The notes under the pieces were generated by a model. The model made no database searches and had not been told where the DNA came from. It worked only from the letters and a program-made list of their open reading frames with translations. 64,000 nt of DNA, from contig NZ_JOEZ01000042.1 in NCBI RefSeq assembly GCF_000721175.1, positions 1-64,000 of the forward strand. Reading direction: 5' to 3'. Shown in pieces: positions 1 through 7,810 of this stretch; the first letter of the stretch is position 1; each line of letters opens with the position of its first letter. The position numbers and the translations under genes are program-made. Origin of the DNA: Streptomyces anulatus (lineage in GTDB: Bacteria > Actinomycetota > Actinomycetes > Streptomycetales > Streptomycetaceae).

Positions 1-1
1 C

Positions 2-124
2 ATCCGCAACTGGATCGCAGCCTGGAACACCGATCCGAAGCCCTACGTCTGGACCAAGACCGCCGACGAGATCCTCGAACGCCTCGCCTCATATCTGAAC
101 AGAATTCCTGACTCAGAAGACTAG
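2..124 (+). CDS. IS630-family transposase, C-terminal fragment
   Basis: The frame is open from the left edge and ends with TAG at 122-124, giving about 40 residues. The motif NTDPKPYVWTKTADEIL is typical of the C-terminal tail of IS630-type DDE transposases; the catalytic residues lie outside the window. The stop codon is formed at the boundary of a short palindrome that begins GGGCGTG and is flanked by TA, the target dinucleotide known for IS630/Tc1-like elements. The palindrome may therefore be this element's own terminus or a related non-autonomous copy. Only the tail is visible, so the family call is likely but cannot be proven here. Confidence 0.7.
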   Translation: MRNWIAAWNTDPKPYVWTKTADEILERLASYLNRIPDSED

Positions 125-186
125 GGCGTGTTTCGAAAGTCCCGCCTGCTCGGCCGGGCGGACGGCGCTCCTTTCGAAACACGCCC
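124..186. mobile_element. Short palindromic MITE-like element (family B, internally deleted)
   Basis: This 63-bp inverted repeat has near-perfect ends, GGGCGTGTTTCGAAAG and its complement, flanked by TA on both sides (122-123 and 187-188). It matches the two ends of the 176-bp family B element at 49870-50045 but lacks the central core. The TA flanks supply the TAG stop of the transposase fragment on the left and the TAG stop of the ABM gene on the right. The match to other copies is seen directly; mobilisation by an IS630-type enzyme is inferred. Confidence 0.75.
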
Positions 187-899
187 TACACGCCCGCGCC
201 CGGTTCCATGCTGAGGGCGGGGGTGTAGCGGTTCACGCCACCTCCGGTCATGCCCGGGTACTTCTGGACGCGTTCCCAGAGCGGGGACGGGGATCCGACG
301 CCCTCTCCGGGGGCGGCGAGGGCCGCGATGTGGTGTTCCGCGCTCTCCCACTCGGCGTAGTTGAGGACCCGGGTGCCGTCGGTGCTGATGTGGAAGTGCG
401 CGGCGATGCCGCCCTCGGGCATGTCGACGTCGTCGCCGAGCGCCTCGAACACGGCGTCCACCCAGTCGCGTTGCCGGGCCGGATCGGGCCCGTCGAACTC
501 GGCGTCGACGATGACGACGCAGCCGGGCCGGCGGGTGTCGCCCTCGGCCCGGAGTCCGGAGCGGTACAGCTCGTACGTGTGCAGTGCGATGCGTTCGATG
601 CCGGGGACGGCGGCGTCGATCTCGGCGTTGCGGTCGTCGCGGTGCTCCCGTACGAAGTCCTGGTAGGCCTGTTCGCCGGTCCATTGGGAGTAGTGCAGCA
701 GGGTCGCGCCGTCCTCCCCCGCGTGGACGCTGTAGGAGAGCAGCCCGGGGTGCGGCCATTCCCGGCTCTCCCAGGCCTTCCGGACGGCGTCGACGGCCTC
801 TTGCTGCCGCTGCGGTGTACCGACGTCCCAGGTGCTGGCCTTGGCGATCGCGGCATCGCTGCGGGCCGGGTCGGGGCGGTCGGTGAAGTGCGTGGTCAT
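186..899 (-). CDS. Protein with two ABM (antibiotic biosynthesis monooxygenase-like) modules
   Basis: 237 residues from an ATG preceded by an AGGGGAAA-type ribosome site. The chain holds two related ferredoxin-like halves, roughly residues 15-110 and 120-225, each with the ABM signature of a beta-strand followed by a Y-x-E/Q-W segment (LLHYSQWTG and VLNYAEWES). ABM proteins are small dimeric alpha/beta-barrel folds that include quinone-forming monooxygenases and haem-degrading enzymes, and a tandem copy can form the barrel within one chain. The substrate is unknown and the neighbours give no biosynthetic context. Its TAG stop overlaps the end of the adjacent palindromic repeat, so the very end of the protein may have been adjusted by that insertion. 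Confidence 0.75.
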   Translation of the reverse strand: MTTHFTDRPDPARSDAAIAKASTWDVGTPQRQQEAVDAVRKAWESREWPHPGLLSYSVHAGEDGATLLHYSQWTGEQAYQDFVREHRDDRNAEIDAAVPGIERIALHTYELYRSGLRAEGDTRRPGCVVIVDAEFDGPDPARQRDWVDAVFEALGDDVDMPEGGIAAHFHISTDGTRVLNYAEWESAEHHIAALAAPGEGVGSPSPLWERVQKYPGMTGGGVNRYTPALSMEPGAGV

Positions 900-1064
900 G
901 GCGGTGTTTCCCCTCTCACGCGCGCCGGTCGGTGCGTCGTGGTCACCACCGTGGCACCTCAAGTCCGGTCGAGGTCAAGGCCGTTCCGGCCGGCGCGCCC
1001 GCCGTCCCGTTCGCCCACGGCGTGGCGCGGGTGCGGCCGGAGGGAGCGGGGAAGGGTGAGGGAC

Positions 1065-1838
1065 ATGACTCCCTCCGTGGCGCACCCCAGCGACCCGCAC
1101 CTCACCACCGGGCCCGGAGCGGCGGCCCCCGCGGCGGGGTTGCGGGCCGCCCTGCGCCGGGTGCTCGCCCTGGACCCGCTCCCGGACTGTGCCGTGATCA
1201 CCGGCGATCTCACCGAGCGCGGGAGGCCCGACGAGTACGCGGCCCTGCGCGAGGTGGTCGGCGCGTTCCCGCTGCCGCTGCACCTGGTGGCGGGGAATCA
1301 CGACGTGCCGGAGGCGCTCGTGGGTGTGTTCGGCGAGACGCGTTTCCTGGGCGGGGGGATGCTGACGTCGTACGTGGTGGAGCACCCGGGTCTCACGGTG
1401 GCGGTCCTGGACTCGCGGGTCGCCGGTGCGCCCGGCGGGCGGCTCGGTCCCGGTCAGTTGTCCCGGCTGGACCGGGCCCTCGCCCGGAGCCCCGGTGTAC
1501 CGGCCCTCGTCTGCCTGCACCATCCTCCGGTGCATGTCGGCATTCCGTTCCTGGACGCCATGGGTCTGGCGGACGGGCCCGCGCTCGCAGAGGTGGTCGC
1601 CGCGCATCCCCGGGTCGCCCGGGTGCTGGCGGGCCATGTGCACCGCCCGGTCACGGCGTCGTTCGCGGGCAGCACGGTGGCCGTCGCGCCGAGCACGTAC
1701 CGGCAGAGCGGGCTGGTGCTGCGGGAGGGCGTGCCCGGCTGTCCCGACGAGCCCGCCTCGTTTCTGCTGCACCTGATGCCGGAGGGGCCGCCCGGCACTG
1801 CCTGGGTCACCCACACGGTGCCGGTGGGCGGCGGGTGA
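1065..1838 (+). CDS. Calcineurin-like metallophosphoesterase (cyclic-nucleotide phosphodiesterase type)
   Basis: 257 residues from an ATG with a GAAGGGTGAGGGA ribosome site. The five metallophosphoesterase blocks appear in order: SDPH near residue 9, GDL near 47, GNHD near 77, HHPP near 153 and GHVH near 189. These residues bind the dinuclear metal centre and the phosphate. The arrangement is that of class III cyclic-nucleotide phosphodiesterases (CpdA/Icc type), which hydrolyse phosphodiester bonds in the cytoplasm. The gene is divergent from the ABM gene across about 165 bp. The exact substrate cannot be read from sequence. Confidence 0.85.
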   Translation: MTPSVAHPSDPHLTTGPGAAAPAAGLRAALRRVLALDPLPDCAVITGDLTERGRPDEYAALREVVGAFPLPLHLVAGNHDVPEALVGVFGETRFLGGGMLTSYVVEHPGLTVAVLDSRVAGAPGGRLGPGQLSRLDRALARSPGVPALVCLHHPPVHVGIPFLDAMGLADGPALAEVVAAHPRVARVLAGHVHRPVTASFAGSTVAVAPSTYRQSGLVLREGVPGCPDEPASFLLHLMPEGPPGTAWVTHTVPVGGG

Positions 1839-1865
1839 AGGACCGGGCCGGCCCCGCCTGGGCGG

Positions 1866-2513
1866 TCACTCGGGCGGCTCCGCCCGCCAGGCCGTGGTGT
1901 TGAGTTCGTCCATCAGCCGGATGTCGTGGCCCTCCAGCGGGAAGACCCGCGCCGGGAGGCCGGGGGCGGCGGAGACCGCCAGGGCGTCGCCTTCGACGAG
2001 GTCGCCGCCCTCAGGGGTGGAGACCCAGGCGAGGATCGACTTCACGGTGAGGCCGGGGTCCAGCAGGAGCTTCTTCGGGCCCGGGTCGTTGCCGAAGTAC
2101 GAGCCGTCCTCGTTGACCTTGACGGGGAGGGGGCGGCCGTCCTCGCCGAGGGCCCGGAGCCAGGGGTAGCCGTCGACGGCGTAGGGCTTGCGGCCGCAGT
2201 TGGTGAGGGTGAGCACGACGGCCCGGTGCATCATTCCGGTCTCCACCGGCCCCATGTCCACCACGACCCCGGAGGCGGGGCACTTCCCGGGCGGGGCGGA
2301 GGCCGGGGTGCGGGTCTGCGCGGGGGCACCCTGAGCCGGAGCGTCCCGCGCGGAAGCCTCCGCCCGGGGCGCGGAGGCGGACGGGGCTGGGTCCCGTTCG
2401 CCCTCGCCGGCCGGGACGAGGAAGCCGGAGCAGCCGGTCAGCGCCATCAGCATGGCCGTCGGCAGGACGACGGAGGCCTGTCTCCGCACCCGTATCCGTA
2501 CCCGTACACCCAT
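1866..2513 (-). CDS. Secreted lipoprotein with DUF4232-type domain
   Basis: 215 residues. The N-terminus is arginine-rich, followed by a hydrophobic stretch and the lipobox LTGC near residue 27, so signal peptidase II cleavage and membrane anchoring are expected. A low-complexity Ala/Ser/Pro linker precedes a C-terminal domain of about 135 residues with two cysteines (GKCPASG and LTNCG) and a G-Y-P-W segment, resembling the actinobacterial DUF4232 fold. Function is unknown. An in-frame GTG three codons upstream (2522) is an alternative start. It is divergent from the dapA-like gene. Confidence 0.75.
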   Translation of the reverse strand: MGVRVRIRVRRQASVVLPTAMLMALTGCSGFLVPAGEGERDPAPSASAPRAEASARDAPAQGAPAQTRTPASAPPGKCPASGVVVDMGPVETGMMHRAVVLTLTNCGRKPYAVDGYPWLRALGEDGRPLPVKVNEDGSYFGNDPGPKKLLLDPGLTVKSILAWVSTPEGGDLVEGDALAVSAAPGLPARVFPLEGHDIRLMDELNTTAWRAEPPE

Positions 2514-2660
2514 GTCCCCCACCCCTCGCCGCATCCTGCCGTCCGTGCGTTCGATCATGTCAGAATCCGCCGCCCCCTCCGGACCCTTCAGCATCCCTTG
2601 CCGGTTGCCCCAAGAAGATCTAAGTGGACCTACACGGTTCCGGGAGCCGACACTTCGGGC

Positions 2661-3542
2661 ATGACCGCCACCGCACCGCGCCCCTTCGGCCGCACGCTCT
2701 GCGCCATGATCACGCCCTTCACCGCCACCGGGGCCCTGGACCCGGACGCCGCCCGTGCGCACGCCGCCCGCCTGGTGGCGGAGGGCTGCGACGGGATCGT
2801 CCTCAGCGGCACCACGGGCGAGTCCCCCACCACGACGGACGCCGAGAAGTCCGCTCTGCTGCGGGCCGTCCGGGCGGAGGTCGGCGACGGGGTGCCGCTG
2901 CTCTCCGGCGTCGGGGGCCCGGACACCGCGCACACCCTGCGTCTGGCGCGGGAGGCCGAGGAGGCGGGCGCGGACGGGCTGCTGGTGGTGAGCCCGTACT
3001 ACAGCCGCCCCCCGCAGGCCGCCGTCGAGGCGTACTTCCTGCGGGTCGCGGACTCCACCGGCCTGCCGCTGATGCTGTACGACATCCCCGGCCGCACCGG
3101 CACCCGGATCGAGCCGGAGACCCTGCTGCGGCTGGCGGAGCACCCGCGGGTGGTGGCGGTGAAGGACTGTTCCTACGACCTGCTCGGCGCGACGAAGGTG
3201 ATGGCCCGTACCTCGCTGGCGTACTACTCGGGCTGCGAGGAGCTGAACCTGCCGCTGTACGCGGTGGGCGGCGCGGGCTATGTCAGTACGGTCGCGAACG
3301 TGGCGCCGCGCCGGATGCGGGCGCCGCTGGACGCGTTCGACGCGGGCCGTACCGACGAGGCGGCCCGGCTCAACGGGCTCACGGTGCGCCTCACCGAACT
3401 GATGATGGCGAGCGGCCTCCCCGGAACCGTCACCGCGAAGGCGCTCCTGGACGCGGGACCGGTCCGGGAACCGCTGCAGCCCGCCGGGAGCGGGGCGGCC
3501 GACGGGCTGCGTGCGGCGTACGAGGAGCTCCTCGCGGCCTGA
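2661..3542 (+). CDS. dapA: DapA-type dihydrodipicolinate synthase / NAL-family aldolase
   Basis: 293 residues with a TIM-barrel fold of the DHDPS/N-acetylneuraminate lyase family. The SGTTGES motif near residues 45-51 binds pyruvate, YDIPGRTG carries the catalytic tyrosine, and VAVKD carries the Schiff-base lysine. 4-Hydroxy-tetrahydrodipicolinate synthase condenses pyruvate with aspartate semialdehyde at the start of the lysine/diaminopimelate branch. A role in that branch fits the dapD gene just downstream on the other strand, although many streptomycetes carry several DapA-like paralogues with other substrates. No strong ribosome site is visible; a GGGAG lies about 15 nt upstream. Confidence 0.8.
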   Translation: MTATAPRPFGRTLCAMITPFTATGALDPDAARAHAARLVAEGCDGIVLSGTTGESPTTTDAEKSALLRAVRAEVGDGVPLLSGVGGPDTAHTLRLAREAEEAGADGLLVVSPYYSRPPQAAVEAYFLRVADSTGLPLMLYDIPGRTGTRIEPETLLRLAEHPRVVAVKDCSYDLLGATKVMARTSLAYYSGCEELNLPLYAVGGAGYVSTVANVAPRRMRAPLDAFDAGRTDEAARLNGLTVRLTELMMASGLPGTVTAKALLDAGPVREPLQPAGSGAADGLRAAYEELLAA

Positions 3543-3560
3543 GGCCTTGCCGTACGACCA

Positions 3561-3725
3561 GTGCCGTGACGGGCGACGTTCGCCCCGTCACGACGCCCGG
3601 TGGCACGCACGCTCACCGCACCGCACGAAACCCGAGTACGTCCAGTACGAGGGCTTCCGGCCGGCACACCGGGAGCACGCACCGGACGCCACTCCTCGAC
3701 GGGCGAACGTTTCCTGCCACGGCAC
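3561..3725. repeat. Palindromic repeat, family A, copy 1
   Basis: About 165 bp with imperfect terminal inverted repeats: GTGCCGTGACGGGCGACGTT at the left, and a right end that reads GTGCCGTGGCAGGAAACGTT on the minus strand. The reverse complement aligns along most of its length with the copy at 30880-31023. Both copies directly abut a half-copy of family B. The interior contains GGCACGCACGCT and a central GTAC-GTCCA-GTAC hairpin, the same layout as families B and D. Confidence 0.8.
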
Positions 3726-4718
3726 TCGGGCGTGTTTCGAAGGAGCGCCGTCCGCCCGGAGGGCGGGCTCGGCGGCGTCTGGTGCGTGCGATCGCAAGGC
3801 GGAGGGTCGCCCCGATACCGGATGTGTCGGGGTGATCCCGACGGCCTTGACGACCTGGCCGTCCGGCAGCGTGACCCGCGTGCCGGCGGTGACGTACAGA
3901 CCGGCCTCGACGACGCACTCGTCGCCGAGCGCGATCCCGACGCCCGCCTCCGCGCCGATCAGGCAGCGCTCGCCGATGACGATGCGGACGTTGCCGCCGC
4001 CGGAGAGGGTGCCCATGGTGGAGGCGCCGCCGCCGATGTCGGAGCCGTCGCCGACGACGACGCCCGCGGAGATCCGGCCCTCGACCATGGAGGTGCCGAG
4101 CGTGCCCGCGTTGAAGTTGACGAAGCCCTCGTGCATGACGGTGGTCCCGGCGGCGAGGTGGGCGCCGAGCCGGACCCGGTCGGCGTCGGCGATGCGTACG
4201 CCCTTGGGGGCGACGTAGTCCGTCATCCGCGGGAACTTGTCGACCGAGGTGACCTGGAGGTGCAGGCCCTCGGCGCGGGCGTTGAGCCGCACCCGCTCCA
4301 GGTCGTCGACGGCGACCGGGCCGAGCGAGGTCCAGGCGACGTTGGCGAGCAGCCCGAAGAGCCCGTCGAGGTTCTGGCCGTGCGGCTGGACGAGCCGGTG
4401 CGAGAGCAGGTGCAGGCGCAGGTAGGCGTCGTGCGCGTCGAGCGGCTTGTCGTCGAGCGAGGAGATGACCGTGGACACAGCGACGATCTCGACGCCGCGC
4501 CGGGCGTCCACGCCGATGGCCTTGGCGGCGCCTTCACCGAGCCGGTTGACGGCCTCGACCGGGCCGAGGCGCGTCGTACCGGACGGGCCGGGGTCCGAGG
4601 TCAGCTCGGGGGCGGGGAACCAGGTGTCGAGGACGGTGCCGTCACCGGCGACGGTGGCGAGGCCGGCGGCGACGGCGCCGGTGGTGCGGGCAGAACCCTG
4701 GGAAGTCGTGTCGGTCAT
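3588..4718 (-). CDS. dapD: Tetrahydrodipicolinate N-succinyltransferase with repeat-derived C-terminal tail
   Basis: DapD transfers a succinyl group from succinyl-CoA to tetrahydrodipicolinate in lysine/diaminopimelate synthesis. The frame is 376 codons long. Residues 1-292 are canonical actinobacterial DapD: N-terminal domain, then left-handed beta-helix hexapeptides ([38 protein letters not shown]) up to DGQVVKA. There the homology stops. The family normally continues for about 35-40 residues (ELSG...LLFRRNS..., recalled from mycobacterial and Streptomyces homologues), but here the frame enters a family B half repeat and then family A, adding about 84 unrelated residues. The lost segment closes the helix and lies near the CoA site, so activity is doubtful. 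Start is ATG at 4718. Confidence 0.85.
   Translation of the reverse strand: MTDTTSQGSARTTGAVAAGLATVAGDGTVLDTWFPAPELTSDPGPSGTTRLGPVEAVNRLGEGAAKAIGVDARRGVEIVAVSTVISSLDDKPLDAHDAYLRLHLLSHRLVQPHGQNLDGLFGLLANVAWTSLGPVAVDDLERVRLNARAEGLHLQVTSVDKFPRMTDYVAPKGVRIADADRVRLGAHLAAGTTVMHEGFVNFNAGTLGTSMVEGRISAGVVVGDGSDIGGGASTMGTLSGGGNVRIVIGERCLIGAEAGVGIALGDECVVEAGLYVTAGTRVTLPDGQVVKAVGITPTHPVSGRPSALRSHAPDAAEPALRADGAPSKHARVPWQETFARRGVASGACSRCAGRKPSYWTYSGFVRCGERACHRAS
3727..3842. repeat. Palindromic repeat, family B, half copy fused to dapD
   Basis: Starts with GGGCGTGTTTCGAAGG and matches the family B element at 49870-50045 from one end to just past its central hairpin (near GTCGGGATCACCCC on the minus strand). 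The other half is absent; the dapD coding sequence begins abruptly at 3843. It supplies the codons for most of the foreign tail of DapD. Confidence 0.85.
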
Positions 4719-4823
4719 GAACAGCAACCTAACCGGCCGGGGCCCGCTCGGGCGAACCGGTCTCGGCATGGGCCCCTTTCCCGTGAGCAGGCTCAAGCGG
4801 CTGACGCTGGTGGTGGACCGACT

Positions 4824-4980
4824 GAGAGCCTGTCGGGTGACCTCTGACCGGGCGGCCACGCCCTGGCACGCACGCTTCCGGTGTTGCCGAAATGCCCTGG
4901 CAGCTCCGCTACGAGGACCTCTCGGCGCCTTGGAACCGCACGCACCGGACCGCGTCCGCTTTCCGGTCGAAGGCCACCCG
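4824..4980. repeat. Palindromic repeat, family D, spanning the end of the TetR gene
   Basis: Left end GAGAGCCTGTCGGGTGACCT, and a right end whose complement reads CGGGTGGCCTTCGACC, form imperfect inverted repeats about 155 bp apart. The interior contains TGGCACGCACGCT and, near the other side, CCGCACGCACCGGAC, the motif pair also found in families A and B. The element provides the last 25 or so codons and the TAG stop of the TetR gene. Confidence 0.7.
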
Positions 4981-5406
4981 AGCCTCCTCGGTCCACTCGG
5001 CGGCGACGGGGCGCAGCGCGGGGCGGCGCAGGGCCGCGAGGTACAGCTCGTACTCCAGCTCGATCGCCCCGCGCTCGCCCGCGAACCACCGGTCCAGCAG
5101 CCGGGTCAGCTCCTCCGCGAGGCCGGCGGATGCGGCGGATCCGTCCGGTCCGGCGGATATGGGCCCCGGCGCGGCCAGGACCTCGCTGCCGCGCAGGGCC
5201 TGGACGAAGTTCTCGTTGCACCGGCGCAGGGCTGCGACCAGGAGTTCGTCGAGGGAGCCGAAGTGGTACGTGGTCGAGCCGAGCGGCACGTCGGCCTCGG
5301 CGGCCACGGTGCGATGGCTGAGCCCGGCCAGTCCGTCGGCCGCGATCACGCGCAGCGCCGCGTCGACGATCCTCGTCCGCCGCCCGGGGTCGTACCGCCG
5401 GGCCAT
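4909..5406 (-). CDS. TetR-family repressor, C-terminally truncated by a repeat
   Basis: 165 residues. The N-terminal helix-turn-helix is clear ([39 protein letters not shown] in outline). The ligand-binding domain runs only to about residue 141, after which the sequence ([20 protein letters not shown]) is encoded by the family D repeat. TetR proteins of this kind usually reach about 190 residues, so the last helices used for dimerisation appear lost. The ATG overlaps the stop of the SMR gene by one base (TGATG), implying coupled translation and that this protein regulated the SMR transporter. Confidence 0.75.
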   Translation of the reverse strand: MARRYDPGRRTRIVDAALRVIAADGLAGLSHRTVAAEADVPLGSTTYHFGSLDELLVAALRRCNENFVQALRGSEVLAAPGPISAGPDGSAASAGLAEELTRLLDRWFAGERGAIELEYELYLAALRRPALRPVAAEWTEEARVAFDRKADAVRCVRFQGAERSS

Positions 5407-5732
5407 CAGTGGGCCCCTCCCAGGTTGAGGACGACGACCCCGGCCACGATCAGGGCGATGCCCGCGATCTTGACGAAGCCGCTGGACTCCCCCAGGAACA
5501 GGATCCCGATGAGCGCGACGGCCGCGGTGCCGACGCCGGCCCAGATGGCGTACGCGGTGCCGACGGAGAGCGTCTTGAGGGTCTGGGCGAGCAGGGTGAA
5601 GGCGATGAGGTAGCCCACCGCGGTGCCGAGCGAGGGCCAGAGCCGGGTGAAGCCCTCGCTGTACTTCATGGCCGTCGTCCCGGCCACCTCCGCCGCGATG
5701 GCGGCGGCCAGCAGTCCGTATGCGTATCCCAT
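5406..5732 (-). CDS. Small multidrug resistance (SMR) transporter
   Basis: 108 residues with four predicted membrane helices and the SMR hallmarks: GLLAAAIAAEVAGTTAMKYS with the essential glutamate in helix 1, and AYAIWAGVGTA in helix 3. Such proteins work as antiparallel dimers that exchange protons for quaternary ammonium or guanidinium compounds. The gene is first in a two-gene unit with the TetR gene and divergent from a membrane protein gene. QacE/EmrE-type and Gdx/SugE-type subclasses cannot be separated confidently by eye. Confidence 0.85.
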   Translation of the reverse strand: MGYAYGLLAAAIAAEVAGTTAMKYSEGFTRLWPSLGTAVGYLIAFTLLAQTLKTLSVGTAYAIWAGVGTAAVALIGILFLGESSGFVKIAGIALIVAGVVVLNLGGAH

Positions 5733-5770
5733 GTGTACGACTGTACCCAACGTTGCGTACGGCCGTACAT
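5733..5770. promoter_or_regulatory. Candidate TetR operator / divergent promoter
   Basis: The 123-bp divergent interval upstream of the SMR-TetR unit has a partly palindromic stretch with TGTACG at 5734-5739 and CGTACA at 5764-5769, plus internal GTAC repeats. It sits right at the SMR start codon, a usual place for an autoregulatory TetR site. This assignment is inferred. Confidence 0.35.
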
Positions 5771-5855
5771 ATCATCGGCCCGCTCCGGGGACGTTACGGT
5801 GTGCCGACCGACCACACGGCCCGCCGGTACGGGCCGACGACGCAACGGAGACGCA

Positions 5856-7007
5856 GTGGCGCAGGACGCAGGGTGGGGCGGCGGCCCGTACGGGGGCGCA
5901 CCTCACGGTGGGGGGCCCTTCCACGGGGGCGCGCAGCGACCGGACGGCGGCTGGAACGGCGGGTGGGCCGCACCGCCCAAGCCCGGGGTGATACCCCTGG
6001 CGCCGCTGAGGATCTCGGACATGCTCAGCGGGGCCTTCTCGACGCTCGGGCGGTACTGGAAGCCGCTGATCGGCATGGCGCTGACGCTGTTCGGCGCGGC
6101 GACGCTCGTGATGATCGTCGCGCTGGTGGTCGCCGGCTCCGCCGTCGCGGGCCAGTGGGACGAGCTGACGTCCGACTCCTCGGGGTCCCCGGACGCGGCG
6201 GATCTGGTCCCGCTGGGCGTCGCGTTCGGCGTGCTGATGGTCATCGGCCTCATCGTCTACCTGCTGGCGTCGGCCGTGGTGCAGGCGGCGGTCCCCGTGG
6301 TCCTCCAGGAGGCCGTCCTGGGCCGCCCGATCCGCTTCGGCGCCGTCTGGAGCCGTGCCTGGTCGCGGGTCGGGTCCATCGTCGGCACGGTGTTCCTGAC
6401 GGGGCTGATCGCGGTCATCCCGATGGCGCTCTTCACGACCGCCATCGCGGGGCTGACGATCTACACCGTCTCGCTGGGCGACGAGGACGGCTTCGTACCG
6501 CTGATCGTGGCCGGCCTCATCGGCACCCTGCTCGTCGCCCCCGTGGCGGTCTGGCTCTGGGTGCGGTTCTCCCTGGCCCCGACGGTCGTGGTCTTCGAGA
6601 ACCAGCGCCCGGTCGCGGCCCTGCGCCGCTCGGCCCAACTGGTGCGCGACAGCTGGTGGCGGGTCTTCGGCGTCGGGCTGCTCGCCTACGCGCTGGCGTC
6701 CATGATCGGCTACATGATCCAGATGCCGTTCCAGATGATCGGCATGCTTCCCGGGCTGTTCGACCCCGCGGACGTCGACGCCGACCCGAGCGGCGGGGAG
6801 CTCATCGCGGTGCTCGGCGGCCTGATGCTGCTGTCGTTCATCAGCCAGATGGTCGCCCAGCTGTTCACGGCGGTCTTCCCGCCTCTGGTGGTCGGCCTGC
6901 TGTACGTCGACCGCCGGATGCGCACGGAGAACCTGGGCCCGGTCCTGGCCGAGGCGGCGGCGCAGACCCTGCCCGAGCAGTACGGCCCGCCGCCCGCCCG
7001 CGTCTGA
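5856..7007 (+). CDS. Multi-pass membrane protein with glycine-rich N-terminus
   Basis: 383 residues from GTG with ACGGAG about 8 nt upstream. Residues 1-45 are Gly/Pro/Trp-rich and probably cytoplasmic. The rest holds about six hydrophobic segments (for example ALTLFGAATLVMIVALVVAG and VAFGVLMVIGLIVYLLASAV) and ends with a short soluble tail. The pattern resembles actinobacterial proteins annotated as glycerophosphoryl diester phosphodiesterase membrane-domain proteins, but there is no catalytic GDPD domain. The residues before the last helices (LRRSAQLVRDSWWRVFGV) are typical of this family. The function is unknown. Confidence 0.75.
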   Translation: MAQDAGWGGGPYGGAPHGGGPFHGGAQRPDGGWNGGWAAPPKPGVIPLAPLRISDMLSGAFSTLGRYWKPLIGMALTLFGAATLVMIVALVVAGSAVAGQWDELTSDSSGSPDAADLVPLGVAFGVLMVIGLIVYLLASAVVQAAVPVVLQEAVLGRPIRFGAVWSRAWSRVGSIVGTVFLTGLIAVIPMALFTTAIAGLTIYTVSLGDEDGFVPLIVAGLIGTLLVAPVAVWLWVRFSLAPTVVVFENQRPVAALRRSAQLVRDSWWRVFGVGLLAYALASMIGYMIQMPFQMIGMLPGLFDPADVDADPSGGELIAVLGGLMLLSFISQMVAQLFTAVFPPLVVGLLYVDRRMRTENLGPVLAEAAAQTLPEQYGPPPARV

Positions 7008-7032
7008 GCGCGCGGTGGCCGGGCAGCCGGTC

Positions 7033-7398
7033 TCAGTCGGTCAGGGTCCGCTTGGGGCGCAGCACACAGAACTCGTTGCCCTCCGGATCGGCCATCACCA
7101 CGAAGGTGGCGTCCGGCCCCTGCCCGACGTCCACCCGCCGGGCGCCGAGCGCGAGAATCCGCTCGACCTCGGCGTCCCGGTCGTCGGGGGTCAGGTCGAT
7201 GTGCAGCCGGTTCTTGACGCTCTTCCCCTCCGGCACGGCGAGGAAGCACATGCCCGGAAGCGCGGTCTCGTGGGCGCCGATGACGATCTCCTCCTCGTCC
7301 TCGAAGAGCACCTGCCAGTCCAGCACCGCGCTCCAGAAGCGGGCGACCAGCGGCAGGTCGTGAGCGTCGACGGCGATGTGGTACATGGATACGGCCAT
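7033..7398 (-). CDS. VOC-superfamily (glyoxalase/bleomycin-resistance fold) protein
   Basis: 121 residues with the beta-alpha-beta-beta-beta pattern of a VOC module: MYHIAVDAHDLPLVARFWSAVLDW at the N-terminus, HIDLT in the middle and VMADPEGNEFCVL at the end, the usual metal-proximal positions being H8, H71 or so, and E near the C-terminus. Members include isomerases, lyases and dioxygenases, and substrate cannot be inferred. A second start lies at M5. It is a single gene, not visibly coupled to its neighbours. Confidence 0.75.
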   Translation of the reverse strand: MAVSMYHIAVDAHDLPLVARFWSAVLDWQVLFEDEEEIVIGAHETALPGMCFLAVPEGKSVKNRLHIDLTPDDRDAEVERILALGARRVDVGQGPDATFVVMADPEGNEFCVLRPKRTLTD

Positions 7399-7471
7399 GC
7401 CCGCCAGTGTGCCTGGCGGGCATGGCCTCTCTCCACTCCGGGGGACGTGTCAGAACCGACCGGAGGACGTG

Positions 7472-7810
7472 TCAGACGTTGAAGCCGAGCGCGCGGAGCT
7501 GCTCGCGTCCGTCGTCCGTGATCTTGTCCGGGCCCCACGGCGGCATCCAGACCCAGTTGATCCGGAGCTCGTTGACGATGCCGTCGGTGGCGGACTTCGC
7601 CTGGTCCTCGATGACGTCGGTCAGCGGGCAGGCCGCGGACGTCAGGGTCATGTCGAGGGTGGCGATGTTGGCGTCGTCGACGTGGATGCCGTAGATCAGG
7701 CCCAGGTTGACGACGTCGATGCCCAGCTCGGGGTCGACGACGTCGTACAGCGCCTCGCGGACCTCCTCCTCGGAGGCCGGCTTCATGGTCACGGTCTCGT
7801 TGTCGCTCAT
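7472..7810 (-). CDS. sufT: SufT-like Fe-S assembly factor (MIP18/DUF59 family)
   Basis: 112 residues, last gene of the suf operon. The MIP18 core is clear: VDPELGIDVVNLGLIY, then a T-S-A-A-C-P-L segment with the conserved reactive cysteine, and WVWMPPW near the end. SufT-type proteins assist Fe-S cluster maturation under high demand. Its ATG overlaps the sufU stop as ATGA, so translation is coupled. Confidence 0.85.
   Translation of the reverse strand: MSDNETVTMKPASEEEVREALYDVVDPELGIDVVNLGLIYGIHVDDANIATLDMTLTSAACPLTDVIEDQAKSATDGIVNELRINWVWMPPWGPDKITDDGREQLRALGFNV

Noticed and set aside
186..899. A link between the ABM-domain gene and a biosynthetic gene cluster
   Set aside because: No polyketide, peptide or tailoring genes are nearby; ABM domains are widespread in general metabolism.
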